Shown: positions 26,929 to 36,122, counted from the first letter of the stretch. The stretch is 64,000 nucleotides of DNA from an uncultured Dehalococcoidia bacterium (GCA_951812535.1 CATOSK010000011.1:124001-188000); one strand, 5' to 3'. The notes: generated by a model from the sequence alone, not told the origin. Numbers and translations: made by a program.

Positions 26929-27644
26929 CTAGGACCGTTTGTACCCGAAAATCAGGTCTATTACTCTCTGGGTGCCCGACAGGTCGGGAAGGACATGGCT
27001 GGGCCGGCACTTGGCCAGGTCTTCCGCAGAATAGAACCCGGTGGCCACGGCGATGGTTTTGACCCCGTTGGCGTTCCCTCCCTCGATGTCCGAGGGGGTA
27101 TCCCCCACCAGGAAGACCTCTCCCGCACCGTAGACCAGACCGGAAGCCTCCTGGCAGCGTTCGATGGCGGCCACCACCACCTGCAATTTCTCCAGGTGAT
27201 CTCCACCGAACCCGCCATACTGAAAATAGCCGTCCAGGCCATATCGGCGCGCCTTGATAAAAGCGGCCTCCCTGAAGTTGCCGGTCTCCACCCCCAACTG
27301 GACCCTTCCGTCGGAGGAGAGGGCTTCGAGGAATTCGGGGACGCCGGGACAGACCTCACCCTCGCTCCATCCATCCAGGTTCCTTGCCAGGTCGTCGAAG
27401 TACGCCTCCTTGAAGGCAGACATGTCCAGTCGCGCTTCCGACCCGTCCGGCATGAGCCCCACCTCCGGTAAACTTCCACCATCAGGGGCAGGTCCATGCC
27501 CCCGGTAAAGGCGGCGTCCCCAAAGGCGTAGGGGATACCGTGGGCCCGCTCGAAAGCGGCGTTCATGGCCCGCAGTTGCGGGAGATTTCCCGAGCCGATG
27601 CTTATCAGCGTGTTGTCGATGTCGAAGAGCACGAGCCGCTGCAA
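26929..27644 (-). CDS. HAD-superfamily hydrolase, one frameshift
   Basis: About 238 residues after correction. TTG at 27644, with AGGAGG nearby on the coding strand, opens QRLVLFDIDNTLISIG, the motif I nucleophile pair of HAD phosphatases. The frame breaks in the GGGG run near 27464 (one G missing), where VEVYRRWG should run into LMPDGSEARL. The second part carries a motif II region (VQLGVETGN), a motif III lysine near KARRYGL and motif IV VFLVGDTPSDIEGGNANG, then IDLIFGYKRS. The length and order fit a phosphoglycolate-phosphatase-like enzyme; substrate unknown. A total length divisible by three after adding one base supports the correction. It stands alone beside the repeat array. Confidence 0.8.
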
Positions 27645-28130
27645 CGCTTCTCCTCCTCGTTGGTCAGGTGGGCCAGTTTACCACCGCAGACCACTCGCCC
27701 TCCCAGGATGGAGAGAACGGATGTCACCCAACGGTTGTGCCTGCCATCTGTACATGACATCATGTCCGGGTAACCGGATCACAGGAGTGTCGTTGCCCAC
27801 GAAAACGGGGGCTGCGATATCAATTAGGTCAGGTGCGGCACAGGCAATCAGGGAAGTCCTCAACATGGAATACCAGTCCGAAATCCAGTGAATCGATGCA
27901 GTGACTGAAGCTCCTGCTGCCCAGACTGAGGCCGGGCAGGTCACCTGAGCCTGTGGACGATCTCCCACGGCGCGTTTTTCCTCTTTGCCATTTCTCCCCC
28001 TTCTCCGCCGAGGACACCGTAATCTTTTCTGGACAAGTTTTCCTGGGGTCAGGTCACTTGCCAAAGGCATGTAGAATTCGTTCCAGGCCTGCTTGCCAGG
28101 CCAGCGTCAAGAAGGAGGTCCACATCCGCC
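27645..28130. other. Intergenic gap without recognised features
   Basis: Between the divergent HAD and LLM genes. Both strands have short open frames, but none has a convincing ribosome site plus a recognisable protein pattern. The last bases carry the AAGGAGG ribosome-binding tract of the LLM gene. No repeat of the families described elsewhere is evident. Confidence 0.5.
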
Positions 28131-29180
28131 ATGAAGTTCGCCCTTTTTTTGCTGGGTTCCTGGACAGAACCGGAGGCCAGCGCCCAGAGCCGCATCTTCG
28201 GCGAAATGCTGGAACAGGTTGAATGTGCCGAGGAGCTGGGATTCGATTCGATCTGGATAGCGGAGCACCACTCGAGCCGGTACGGCATCTGTCCCTCCCT
28301 GATGCCGCTCCTCAGCCACATTGCGGCCCGCACCAGGACGATACGGATCGGGGCCGGCGTCAGCGTCCTGCCCTTCCACAATCCCATTTTCCTGGCCGAA
28401 GAGAGCGCCATGCTGGACGTGCTGAGCAATGGCAGGCTGGACTTCGGGGTTGGCCGGGGCTCCGCGGACTATGAGTACGGCAACTTCAACATCGACTTCG
28501 ACACCCGGGATGCCCGTACCCAGGAAGCCCTGGACATCATCCTGGGCCTCTGGACTCAGGATAACTTCACATTCCAGGGGGAATTCTACCGGGTGAAAGA
28601 CCTGACCATAGCTCCCCGGCCGGTGCAGCAGCCCCATCCGCCGGTCTACCTGGCCGTGTCCCGAACCCCCGCCAGCGTGGACGTGGCCGTTTCCCGCGAC
28701 CTGCCCATCCTGACCAGCTTTTCCACCCCCGAGGCGGACAACCTCGGCCTGTTTTCCCTCTACTCGGAGAGGTGCGGCGCCGCGGGAAAGGACTTGCCCC
28801 TGGCGGAAATGCCCTACTTCCGGTTTGTGTACCTGGATGAAGACGAAACGGCGGCCCGGGAATACCCTCGGCAGTCCCTGACCTGGGTCCGGGACCTGGG
28901 AGGCTACCGGCGCACGCTGACCCGCGGCGATGAAATAAACGTGGACCTGGACCACTGGCGCCGGACCCGCACCGTCCCACCGGCCAGCTATGAATCGGAG
29001 CTTGAGACCACCGCCTACTTCGGCACTCCGGAGCAATGCGTAGAGCGGATCACCAGGCTGCGGGACGAGCACGGCATCGGGTACTTTGGCGCCAGCATGT
29101 CCTTTGGCAGCATGGAGCACTCCAGGGTATTGAATTCCATGGAGCTCTTTGCCCGGGAAGTGATGCCCAGGTTCCGGTAG
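28131..29180 (+). CDS. LLM-class flavin-dependent oxidoreductase
   Basis: 349 residues, luciferase-like TIM barrel. ECAEELGFDSIWIAEHHSS gives the conserved EHH that helps bind flavin; IRIGAGVSVLPFHNPIFLAEE and LDVLSNGRLDFGVGRG follow, then QPHPPVYLAVSRTPASV. The C-terminal TTAYFGTPEQCVERITRLRDEHG is the usual helical cap. The family oxidises sulfonates, ketones, terpenes and similar compounds with reduced FMN and O2; the substrate cannot be inferred. The ATG at 28131 is preceded by AAGGAGG. The DAO-type oxidase gene begins 31 bases downstream on the same strand, so the two probably form one operon. Confidence 0.9.
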   Translation: MKFALFLLGSWTEPEASAQSRIFGEMLEQVECAEELGFDSIWIAEHHSSRYGICPSLMPLLSHIAARTRTIRIGAGVSVLPFHNPIFLAEESAMLDVLSNGRLDFGVGRGSADYEYGNFNIDFDTRDARTQEALDIILGLWTQDNFTFQGEFYRVKDLTIAPRPVQQPHPPVYLAVSRTPASVDVAVSRDLPILTSFSTPEADNLGLFSLYSERCGAAGKDLPLAEMPYFRFVYLDEDETAAREYPRQSLTWVRDLGGYRRTLTRGDEINVDLDHWRRTRTVPPASYESELETTAYFGTPEQCVERITRLRDEHGIGYFGASMSFGSMEHSRVLNSMELFAREVMPRFR

Positions 29181-29211
29181 GGTGTCCCGTAAAGTTGAGG
29201 AGGCGTACGCG

Positions 29212-30414
29212 ATGATGATTCACGGGAAACCCAGGACCGTCGCGGTCATCGGCGCCGGCATCCTGGGCGCAGCCATTGCCTGGCAATTGTCCCAGCGGGG
29301 CATCCATGTGGTCATCATCGAGAAGGGCCAGCCGGGTGAGGGAGCGTCGAGCCACAGCTTTGCCTGGATCAACGCCGGAGCAAAGGAGCCCATCGGCTAT
29401 CACAACCTCAACCGCCGCTCCCTGGAGATGTGGACCCGTTTCGCCGCCGCCATTGGCGACGGAGGCGATCCGGACAACGTCGGACTCCGCTGGGGCGGCA
29501 AGGTGTCCTGGGAATCTGCACCGTCCGCCGCCGAAGCTCTGGTGGCCCGCGTTCGGCAACTCCAGTCCTGGGGATACCCGACGCGGCTGGTGGACGCCAA
29601 CGAGCTCCAGGTACTGGAACCGGCGCTGGATGTCGGAACGGTGGCCGCCGCCGAATACAGTCCCAACGAAGGCCAGGTGGAGCCGCAGATGGTGGTGGAT
29701 GCCTGCCTCCGCCGCCTGCGGGAAAGGGACTGCGAGATCGAAGCCGGCACGGAATTCTACGGATTCCGGCAGCGTGATAATGGACGGATATTCGGCGTGG
29801 AAACAACCTCTGGAGGCGGGGATGTGGATGCAGTGGTCCTGGCTACGGGTACCGATTCCACCCGGCTGGCGGACCTCGCCGGAGTCAACGTGCCCCAGGC
29901 GAGGAGCCCTGGCGTGGTGATAAGGACGAACCCGCTGCCTCCCCTGCTCCACATCGTCCCGGTAGTTTACGCTCCGGCCCTCGGCGACGGCCGCCGGGAG
30001 ATACATCTGCGGCAGTGCGCCGACGGAAGCATGATGATCGGCGAGGGCGACCAGGAAAGCCTGGCCGAGGACGACTCCCAGGGCCACGCCGACGACCTGC
30101 TGGAACGGGCCCGGCGGTATCTGCCGGGACTGAAAGGCGCCGAGGCCATCCCAGTGCCGGTGGGGTGGCGGCCCATGCCCCTGGACGGCTATCCGGTAGT
30201 GGGTTTCGCTTCGGAAGCGCCCAACCTGTACGTGGCCCTTACGCACAGCGGCGTTACCCTCGCGCCAGTGTTGAGCCAGCTGGCCGCCCAGGAAATCTGC
30301 GACGGCGTTCTGGCTGAGGCGGTGCTGGGTCCCTACCGGCCGGGACGATTCGCCGGCCTCACCTCCGAGGATGTGGCCTCGGCCACCCATCCCAGGGACG
30401 CCAAACTGCGCTGA
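29212..30414 (+). CDS. FAD-dependent oxidoreductase (DAO / glycine-oxidase-like)
   Basis: 400 residues. The N-terminal VAVIGAGILGAAIAWQLSQRG is the dinucleotide-binding fold, with the acidic end VVIIEKGQPGEGASS that holds the FAD ribose. The C-terminal WRPMPLDGYPVVGF and LYVALTHSGVTLAPVLSQLAA are typical of D-amino-acid / glycine / sarcosine oxidase-like enzymes, which oxidise secondary or primary amines. The ATG at 29212 was chosen over the GTG at 29182 because AGGAGG lies seven bases upstream and the protein then begins near the first beta strand. It follows the LLM gene closely, suggesting a joint oxidative pathway. Substrate unknown. Confidence 0.88.
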   Translation: MMIHGKPRTVAVIGAGILGAAIAWQLSQRGIHVVIIEKGQPGEGASSHSFAWINAGAKEPIGYHNLNRRSLEMWTRFAAAIGDGGDPDNVGLRWGGKVSWESAPSAAEALVARVRQLQSWGYPTRLVDANELQVLEPALDVGTVAAAEYSPNEGQVEPQMVVDACLRRLRERDCEIEAGTEFYGFRQRDNGRIFGVETTSGGGDVDAVVLATGTDSTRLADLAGVNVPQARSPGVVIRTNPLPPLLHIVPVVYAPALGDGRREIHLRQCADGSMMIGEGDQESLAEDDSQGHADDLLERARRYLPGLKGAEAIPVPVGWRPMPLDGYPVVGFASEAPNLYVALTHSGVTLAPVLSQLAAQEICDGVLAEAVLGPYRPGRFAGLTSEDVASATHPRDAKLR

Positions 30415-30588
30415 CCCGCCAGGGCTACTCCATCCTGAAACCAGGAAAAAGCGGCGGTGAACCGGTCAACTTTCGCCTTTGGCATCCAGTCCAAAGGCTG
30501 CGGCTGCATCGGCGGTCGTCCGCCGGCATTGGCTAATTTGGCCGAAAGGAGGCAGAATACGGTAACCAGTACACCATCGGAACAACGC

Positions 30589-30767
30589 AGTAACTATCTC
30601 AAAACCGATTTCTTTCCTCCCGTCGTTCCCGCGACGGACTCCGCGCGAAAGCCGCTGGCGTTGAGACAAGTTACCTGGCGCCAGCGGCGGAGTCGCAAAA
30701 AGGGAATCCAGAGCCCCGTCGTTCCCATTTCGTTGGTTTCGGAATGCACGTTCTGAGACAGTATCAT
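30589..30767. mobile_element. Short inverted-repeat element A (MITE-like)
   Basis: Left end AGTAACTATCTCAAAA at 30589-30604, right end TTCTGAGACAGTATCAT at 30751-30767, an imperfect inverted pair. Inside are CCTCCCGTCGTTCCCGCGAC and one diverged copy (about 30650-30709) of the 89-bp unit that forms the array at 26311-26844. No coding capacity. It fills most of the 30415-30798 gap, the rest of which shows no gene. Confidence 0.6.
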
Positions 30768-30798
30768 AGACCGCACATCCCAATACAAGGAGGCCATC

Positions 30799-31704
30799 AT
30801 GCCCGATAAACTGGACCAAATTGTGGAATCCACTGAGGCGGAAAGGCTGGCCACCGGGTTCGAATTCACCGAAGGGCCACTTTGGCACCCCGACGGTCAC
30901 CTGCTGTTCGTCAACAACCGGATCAATGTCATCTACCGCCTCACCCCGGGAGGCGATCCCGTGGTCATACGGGAAGACAGCGGGGCGGCCAACGGCCTGA
31001 CCTTCGACCTGGAAGGCAGGCTGATAATGTGCGAAGGGGACAACCGGCAGGTGACGCGCTGGGAGGCCGACGGCTCCATCACCGTCATCGCCGACCGCTG
31101 GGAGGGAAAACGGATTCACCGCCCCAACGATGTGGTCTGCCGGTCGGACGGGAGCATCTACTTCACCAGTCCGGGCGGACGCCTGCCCCCGGAGCAACGC
31201 GAAATCGACTTCCATGGTATCCACCGCATCGCCCCGGACGGCACAGTGACCGCCGTGGTCACCGACCTGGAATCGCCCAACGGCCTGGCCTTCTCTCCCG
31301 ACGAGACCATTCTGTACGCCGACAACACCCGCCGGGACGACGAATGCGCGGCGGAGAAGGAACGGGGGGAGGTTTGTACCCACCAGTACATCCGGGCCTA
31401 CGATGTGGCCCCGGACGGCTCGGTGAGCAACAGCCGCCTGTTCGCCAACATGCACTCGGCGGACGACGGCGTCCCCGACGGGATGAAGGTGGATACCGAG
31501 GGACGGGTGTACTGCACCGGCGCGGGAGGAGTGTGGGTATTCGGACCGGACGGTTCCCTGGTGGGGACAATCCGGCTCCCCGAGATTCCGGCTAATCTGG
31601 CCTGGGGCGACTCGGACTACCGCACCCTGTACTTCACTGCCCGAAGTTCCGTCTACCGGCTGCGGATGAAGACCACTGGAATCAACCCCTGGCGGGGCGG
31701 CTGA
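30799..31704 (+). CDS. SMP-30 / gluconolactonase-family protein
   Basis: 301 residues, a six-bladed beta-propeller of the SMP-30/gluconolaconase/LRE family, metal-dependent lactone hydrolases. Family marks: FTEGPLWHPDGHLLFVNN (the glutamate metal ligand), GAANGLTFDLEGRLIMCEG, HRPNDVVCRSDGSIYFTSPG (the asparagine ligand), SPNGLAFSPDETILYADN and VPDGMKVDTEGRVYC (the aspartate). All expected metal-site positions are present, so it is probably active on a sugar-acid or similar lactone. The ATG at 30799 has AAGGAGG upstream. Stands alone between repeat-filled gaps. Confidence 0.88.
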   Translation: MPDKLDQIVESTEAERLATGFEFTEGPLWHPDGHLLFVNNRINVIYRLTPGGDPVVIREDSGAANGLTFDLEGRLIMCEGDNRQVTRWEADGSITVIADRWEGKRIHRPNDVVCRSDGSIYFTSPGGRLPPEQREIDFHGIHRIAPDGTVTAVVTDLESPNGLAFSPDETILYADNTRRDDECAAEKERGEVCTHQYIRAYDVAPDGSVSNSRLFANMHSADDGVPDGMKVDTEGRVYCTGAGGVWVFGPDGSLVGTIRLPEIPANLAWGDSDYRTLYFTARSSVYRLRMKTTGINPWRGG

Positions 31705-31783
31705 CCGGCTCCTGCGGTATCGCTCCGCCTGTGGGGATCCCGTCCCCTACGGCCCGATTATCCCGGGCGGCGCCTTCAACCCC

Positions 31784-32102
31784 GAGCCGCCCAGTGCTCT
31801 TACCGGGTGTGTGAGAAATCCTCTGAACCAAGTCGCTACGACTGAGTTACCATCAACTTAGTAACTATCTCAAAACAAGTGAGCGTAGCCGGGGATCCCC
31901 ACGTTTCCCTCCCGTCATTCCCGCGCAGGCGGGAATCCAGACCCCGGTCGTTCCCCTTTCGCGGGTTTCTGGTTTCGGTCTGGTTTCGGGGTGTACGTTT
32001 TGACATAGTTTCTTAGTCCCTTCCCCTTGACGGGGGAAGAGCCTGCCCCCGCGCAGGCGGGCGTTACTAATTAGGGGCGCGAAAGCGGCGACCCTTCAAT
32101 CG
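31784..32102. repeat. Dispersed intergenic repeat, copy 3, apparently split by an inserted element
   Basis: GAGCCGCCCAGTGCTCTTA at about 31784-31802 matches the left half, and AGGGGCGCGAAAGCGGCGAC at about 32073-32092 the right half, of the repeats at 25231 and 25377, where the halves are only 10-20 bases apart. The element at 31858-32016 and extra repeat sequence lie between. With it, the 31705-32111 gap is fully repeat-filled; no gene is seen. Its right end is directly upstream of the start at 32112. Confidence 0.55.
31858..32016. mobile_element. Short inverted-repeat element B (MITE-like)
   Basis: Left end TTAGTAACTATCTCAAAA at 31858-31875; right end TTTTGACATAGTTTCTTAG at 31998-32016. 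The ends match elements A and C. The interior has TCCCTCCCGTCATTCCCGCG with a hairpin (CCCGCGCAGGCGGG). About 160 bases, non-coding. Confidence 0.65.
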
Positions 32103-32111
32103 AGGTATCTC

Positions 32112-33005
32112 ATGACACAACGCGACCTGATCGGCTACGGCCCCAATCCCCCGGCGGTGGAATGGCCCGACGGGGCCCGCATCGCCGTGTCCTTTGTAGT
32201 CAACTACGAGGAGGGGTCGGAGAACTCCATCCTCGACGGGGACCCCAACGGCGAAACGGTTGGCGAGTCGCCGTCGCCGGTGCCCCGGGGAGAGCGGGAC
32301 CTGGCCAACGAGTCTTTCTTCGAATACGGTAGCCGGGTTGGCGTCTGGCGCATTCTGGACCTGCTGGACGAGTACGGAGTCGACTCCACCTTCTTCGCCT
32401 GCGCCCTGGCCTTGGAACGCAACCCGGAGGTGGGGCCGGAGGTCGTGCGCCGGGGCCACGAGGTAATGGGACACGGCAACCGCTGGGAAGAATACTACAA
32501 GATGGACCGGGATGCGGAGCGCGAAGCTATCCAGCAGGCGGTGGCCTCCATCACCCGCACCACCGGGCAGCGGCCGCTGGGCTGGTACACCCGCTACGGT
32601 CCCAGCGTCAACACCCGGGAACTGGTGGTGGAGGAAGGCGGGTTCGTCTACGACTGCAACGCCTACAACGACGACCTTCCCTATTACACCCAGGTCCACG
32701 GAAAGCCGTGGCTGGTGGTCCCCTACTCGCTGGAGGTCAACGACTACGGGTTCTGGCGGGGCCAGTTGTCAACCCCGATGGACTTCTTCGAGTCAGCCCG
32801 CAACTGCTTTGACACTCTCTACCGGGAAGGCGCGACCCACCCCAGGATGATGTCGGTGGGCCTCCACTGCCGCATCATCGGGAAGCCGGCGAGGGCGGCG
32901 GCGCTGCGCCGGTTCCTGGAATACGTGAAGGGGAAGCCCGACGTTTGGGTGTCCCGCCGCATCGACATCGCCCGGTGGTGGCTGGACAAGTATCCGGCCC
33001 GGTGA
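32112..33005 (+). CDS. Polysaccharide-deacetylase-fold protein, PuuE allantoinase-like
   Basis: 297 residues, NodB-fold amidohydrolase of the metal-independent PuuE-type allantoinase group. GARIAVSFVVNYEEGSENS, ESFFEYGSRVGVWRILDLLDEYGVDSTFFACALALERNP, VVRRGHEVMGHGNRWEEYY and MSVGLHCRIIGKPARAAALRRFLEYV all follow that family, with Asn where many members have a larger residue in HG-x-RW. It probably cleaves a cyclic or linear amide such as allantoin or a related ureide; no other purine-breakdown gene is near, so the substrate is open. The ATG at 32112 comes 20 bases after the repeat core. An alpha/beta hydrolase follows 11 bases later, likely co-transcribed. Confidence 0.85.
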   Translation: MTQRDLIGYGPNPPAVEWPDGARIAVSFVVNYEEGSENSILDGDPNGETVGESPSPVPRGERDLANESFFEYGSRVGVWRILDLLDEYGVDSTFFACALALERNPEVGPEVVRRGHEVMGHGNRWEEYYKMDRDAEREAIQQAVASITRTTGQRPLGWYTRYGPSVNTRELVVEEGGFVYDCNAYNDDLPYYTQVHGKPWLVVPYSLEVNDYGFWRGQLSTPMDFFESARNCFDTLYREGATHPRMMSVGLHCRIIGKPARAAALRRFLEYVKGKPDVWVSRRIDIARWWLDKYPAR

Positions 33006-33016
33006 GGGGGTAAGAA

Positions 33017-33754
33017 TTGGCGACCTTCATGTTGGTGCATGGGGCGTGGCACGGCGGCTGGTGCTGGCGCAAGCTGGCTCCGCTCCTCCGTGAATCGGGC
33101 GCCACCGTTTACACCCCCACCCTGAGCGGGCTGGGCGAACGGGCCCACCTGGCCGAGGTGCTGGACCCGGCCCGCTTGGACCTGGACCTGCACATCCGCG
33201 ACATTGCCCAGGTCCTTTCCTATGAATCACTGAAGGACGTAATCCTGGTGGGCCACGCCTACGCTGGGATGGTCATAACCGGCGTCGCCGAAGTCTGTCC
33301 CGAGCGCCTGTCCCGCCTGGTCTACCTCAACGGTGTTGTTCCCGTCGACGGTGAGTCCATGGCCGACCAGCTCGTACCCGTGCGCGGACCGGAGTTCGCC
33401 GCATGGGTGCAGGGCTGCATTGACCGGGGAGAGGGCTGCCTGCCGCCGCCAGCCTCACCGGAGGAGGTCGGACGCCGATGGGGCATCCCTGATGCAGCGG
33501 ACCGCCAGTGGATGTTTTCAAAGGTGACGCCACAGCCCGCCGCGGCCATGGCCGGAAGGGTGCAAATAGGAAATCCCGAAGCCCGGAGCATTCCGCGAAG
33601 CTTCATTGCAGGTGAAGAAGCCGGTTTCCAACCGGTCGCAGAACGGGTCCGCGCTGCCGGATGGGACACCCATCACCTGGATTCAGGCCACGACCCCATG
33701 GTCAGCCATCCCCGGGAGTTGGCGGATATCCTGTTGCGGATCGCCGGCGGGTGA
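33017..33754 (+). CDS. Alpha/beta hydrolase (esterase / hydroxynitrile-lyase-like) with altered nucleophile
   Basis: 245 residues from a TTG start with GAGGGGG just upstream. FMLVHGAWHGGWCWRKLAPLLRESG is the oxyanion-hole strand of the methylesterase / hydroxynitrile lyase-like group. The nucleophile elbow, normally GHSYGG, reads VGHAYAGMVITG at about residues 76-87: the serine is alanine. The C-terminal histidine region is present (THHLDSGHDPMVSHP). The DNA at 33252-33268 is clear (GCC for the changed residue). Either the enzyme is inactive or it uses chemistry without an acyl-serine. Probably co-transcribed with the PuuE-like gene. Family certain, activity uncertain. Confidence 0.85.
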   Translation: MATFMLVHGAWHGGWCWRKLAPLLRESGATVYTPTLSGLGERAHLAEVLDPARLDLDLHIRDIAQVLSYESLKDVILVGHAYAGMVITGVAEVCPERLSRLVYLNGVVPVDGESMADQLVPVRGPEFAAWVQGCIDRGEGCLPPPASPEEVGRRWGIPDAADRQWMFSKVTPQPAAAMAGRVQIGNPEARSIPRSFIAGEEAGFQPVAERVRAAGWDTHHLDSGHDPMVSHPRELADILLRIAGG

Positions 33755-33833
33755 CCAGTCTGTGAGTTGATTCCTTGACATGGGTCGGGGGCTCCCCCTT
33801 CGCTGGCTGGAAGGCGTATCCGGCTCGCCACCG

Positions 33834-34868
33834 CTAGGAGAAGAGGGGCATCACCTCCTCGCCCAAGAGCCGCATGGACTTGCGGACCTGCCGGGTGTCC
33901 ATCTCTCCGGTGTTCAGCTTGAACATCAGGTTGCGGACGCCGACGTCGCGCATCTGGGCCACCTGGTCGGCCACCTGGGACGGGGTGCCCAGGATGAAGG
34001 CCTGCTCCAGGACTTCTCCGGGAGGCATCGGGCGGTTTGGGTCCGGCGGCGGGAAACCCCCGGGGTTGTACCGCTCCCTGGCCTGTCGGAAGTGGTTGCG
34101 CTCCTGCTGGAAACCGGCCGACGCGATTTCCAGCGCTTCGTCGTAGCTCTCGGCCACGAACAGGTCCCGGGACGCCCAGCACTGGTCCAATGTTGCCTCG
34201 GTTACTCCTTCCGAAAAACCGGCATCCAGCATGGTGGCGCGGTACCGTTCCAACCGCGATTGCAGGGTGGGCAGCGTCTGGATGCCGATCATTATCGGGC
34301 GGCCTATCTCAGCCATCTTGATTGTTGAAGCTTCGCTGATGCAGGCCCGCACCAGCGGCGGATGGGGACGCTGGAACGGTCGTGGCCGCAGCAGCGGAAA
34401 CCGCACATCCCAATGTTCTCCGTGATGTTTCAGGTCCTCGCCGGTCCAGGCCGATACCAGCAACTGCTCCGCCTCATCCAGACGGGCCACGCCCTCTTCC
34501 ATGGTGACGCCAAACCCCAGGTATTCGTAGTGGTTGTAGGCGGAACCCCGGCCCGTGCCCACTATGAGACGCCCGTGACTCAGGTTGTCCAGCAGCGCGG
34601 TCTGGATGGCAAGCCGGACGGGATGGTGAAAGGCCAATTCCACCACCGCAAACCCTATCTTGATGCGCTGGGTGCGGGCGGCTATGGCTGCCCCCAACAC
34701 CAGCGGATCGGCGTGGGCGGCCGCTCCGTCAAAGTGATGCTCGGTCAGCCAGACCGAGTGCATCCCGATTTCCTCGGCCAGCAGGATCTCTTCCAGCGTG
34801 CTGTCGATTACGGCCGAGTCGTTCTCCGGATGGTGGCTGGTTGGAAAGACAAAGGAGCCAAAACGCAT
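33834..34868 (-). CDS. LLM-class flavin-dependent oxidoreductase
   Basis: 344 residues. Luciferase-like barrel: LAEEIGMHSVWLTEHHFDG, RIKIGFAVVELAFHHPVRLA, LDNLSHGRLIVGTGRGSAYN, and FQRPHPPLVRACISEAST. The C-terminal cap includes FILGTPSQVADQVAQMRDVG. Start ATG at 34868 (complement) matches the first strand MRFGSFVFPTS. It converges with the alpha/beta hydrolase at 33754 and stands alone on its strand. FMN/F420-dependent oxygenation of an unknown compound is expected. Confidence 0.9.
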   Translation of the reverse strand: MRFGSFVFPTSHHPENDSAVIDSTLEEILLAEEIGMHSVWLTEHHFDGAAAHADPLVLGAAIAARTQRIKIGFAVVELAFHHPVRLAIQTALLDNLSHGRLIVGTGRGSAYNHYEYLGFGVTMEEGVARLDEAEQLLVSAWTGEDLKHHGEHWDVRFPLLRPRPFQRPHPPLVRACISEASTIKMAEIGRPIMIGIQTLPTLQSRLERYRATMLDAGFSEGVTEATLDQCWASRDLFVAESYDEALEIASAGFQQERNHFRQARERYNPGGFPPPDPNRPMPPGEVLEQAFILGTPSQVADQVAQMRDVGVRNLMFKLNTGEMDTRQVRKSMRLLGEEVMPLFS

Positions 34869-35110
34869 TGGTGCCTCACAGATAGGGAGCTATTTCAGCC
34901 GGATTATAGACCATTGGACTCAACGGGTCTTGCACCAGCAGGCTTGCTGAAGACAAAGGGAACGGGAGGATCGGGGAAGATTAACCCAGGCCTATCCTCT
35001 CCCGGCCTGGGCGGCGTGCAAAAGGCGGCGGTAGAGTGTGCCACCCGGCGGGAATGTCACCGTGACCATCGCAACGGCTAAGGGTAGGGGTACGGCGTCC
35101 GGGGCAATAG

Positions 35111-35116
35111 TATAAT
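35111..35116 (+). promoter_or_regulatory. Consensus -10 hexamer upstream of the hydrolase gene
   Basis: TATAAT, 28 bases before the ATG at 35145; the predicted start would leave a leader of about 20 bases with the GGAGGGG ribosome site in it. No good -35 is visible 17 bases upstream. Confidence 0.4.
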
Positions 35117-35144
35117 GCGGCCCATTACCGCTGGAGGGGCCGCC

Positions 35145-35957
35145 ATGACTGCCGTTGATTACTCCGTGCTGGACAACCTTGAGGCGTCTACACCTTCTTT
35201 CCATCCATTACGCGGCTGGACTGAATCGCCCGATGGCGCGGTGGACTGTGTGGTGACCGTCGCTGGCGGGATCACCCTTTCGTGCCGGTTTTTCGCGGTG
35301 GGGCGGGCAAACCCCACCGTGCTTTTTTTCTACGGCGGTGGTGAGAATGTGGCCCGTTACGACGACATCGCTCCGTACTACACCAAGATCGGGGCGAATT
35401 TTTTCGTCGCCGATTACCGGGGCTTCGGCGCGTCGAGCGGATCGCCGAGCTTCAACGCCATGCTGTCCGACGCCCACGAGGTGCTGGACTGGCTGCAGGC
35501 CACGATGCAGGCACTGAGGTTCACGGGCCCCCTGTACGTCATGGGGCGCTCCATGGGCCGTCACGCCGCGGGAGAGCTGGCGGTAACCGCCGGGGACCGG
35601 ATCAACGGCGTCATCATCGAGAGCGGGCGGGCCAACCTGGGACGGATAGCCCAAGGGCTGGCTCCAGAGGTGCTGCAGGCGCTGGAGGAGGACTACCAGG
35701 CCAGGTTCTATTCCATCACCATTCCCACTCTGGTGATTCACAGCCAGTGGGACGACACGGCTCCGCTCGCCGGCGCGGTGGACATGTTCAACAAGCTGGA
35801 GACCGTCCACAAGCACCTGGAAATCATACCGGGCGCGGGCCACAACGACCTGATGTACGTCGGCTTCCGGCAGTATTTCAACGCCATCCGTGGTTTCATG
35901 ACCCGGTACGCCGGGCCGAGAGCACCGCTCCCAAACCCAAGCGAACCCCCCAGGTAG
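35145..35957 (+). CDS. Alpha/beta hydrolase, serine-hydrolase type
   Basis: 270 residues. TVLFFYGGGENVARYD is the oxyanion strand, ADYRGFGASSG the following loop, YVMGRSMGRHAAGE the GxSxG nucleophile elbow, LVIHSQWDDTAPL the acid and IPGAGHNDLMY the histidine, so the triad is complete. This pattern (YRGFG.S.G) fits the BAAT/ABHD13-like group. The start was set at the ATG at 35145 because of GGAGGGG eight bases upstream. Substrate unknown, probably an ester or amide; cytosolic, no signal peptide. Stands between two leftward LLM genes. Confidence 0.85.
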   Translation: MTAVDYSVLDNLEASTPSFHPLRGWTESPDGAVDCVVTVAGGITLSCRFFAVGRANPTVLFFYGGGENVARYDDIAPYYTKIGANFFVADYRGFGASSGSPSFNAMLSDAHEVLDWLQATMQALRFTGPLYVMGRSMGRHAAGELAVTAGDRINGVIIESGRANLGRIAQGLAPEVLQALEEDYQARFYSITIPTLVIHSQWDDTAPLAGAVDMFNKLETVHKHLEIIPGAGHNDLMYVGFRQYFNAIRGFMTRYAGPRAPLPNPSEPPR

Positions 35958-36122
35958 GAACGGGTCCGAAACAGCCCTTGGCGCCCGTTTCCACTCGAAT
36001 GGTTGTCGCTGGTCTTGCCCCAGCCGTCAGGGTCACAGCTGCGATGACCGCTATTGGCAACTGGGGGTTCGGAGGTCTCCCTAACCTGCCTGACGGGTGA
36101 GTTTATTCAGCTGTTTCTTGGC

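Noticed and set aside
27678-28070. A 130-residue reverse frame between the HAD and LLM genes
   Set aside because: Arg-rich, no ribosome site, no family pattern, and the two flanking genes explain the region as an intergenic leader.
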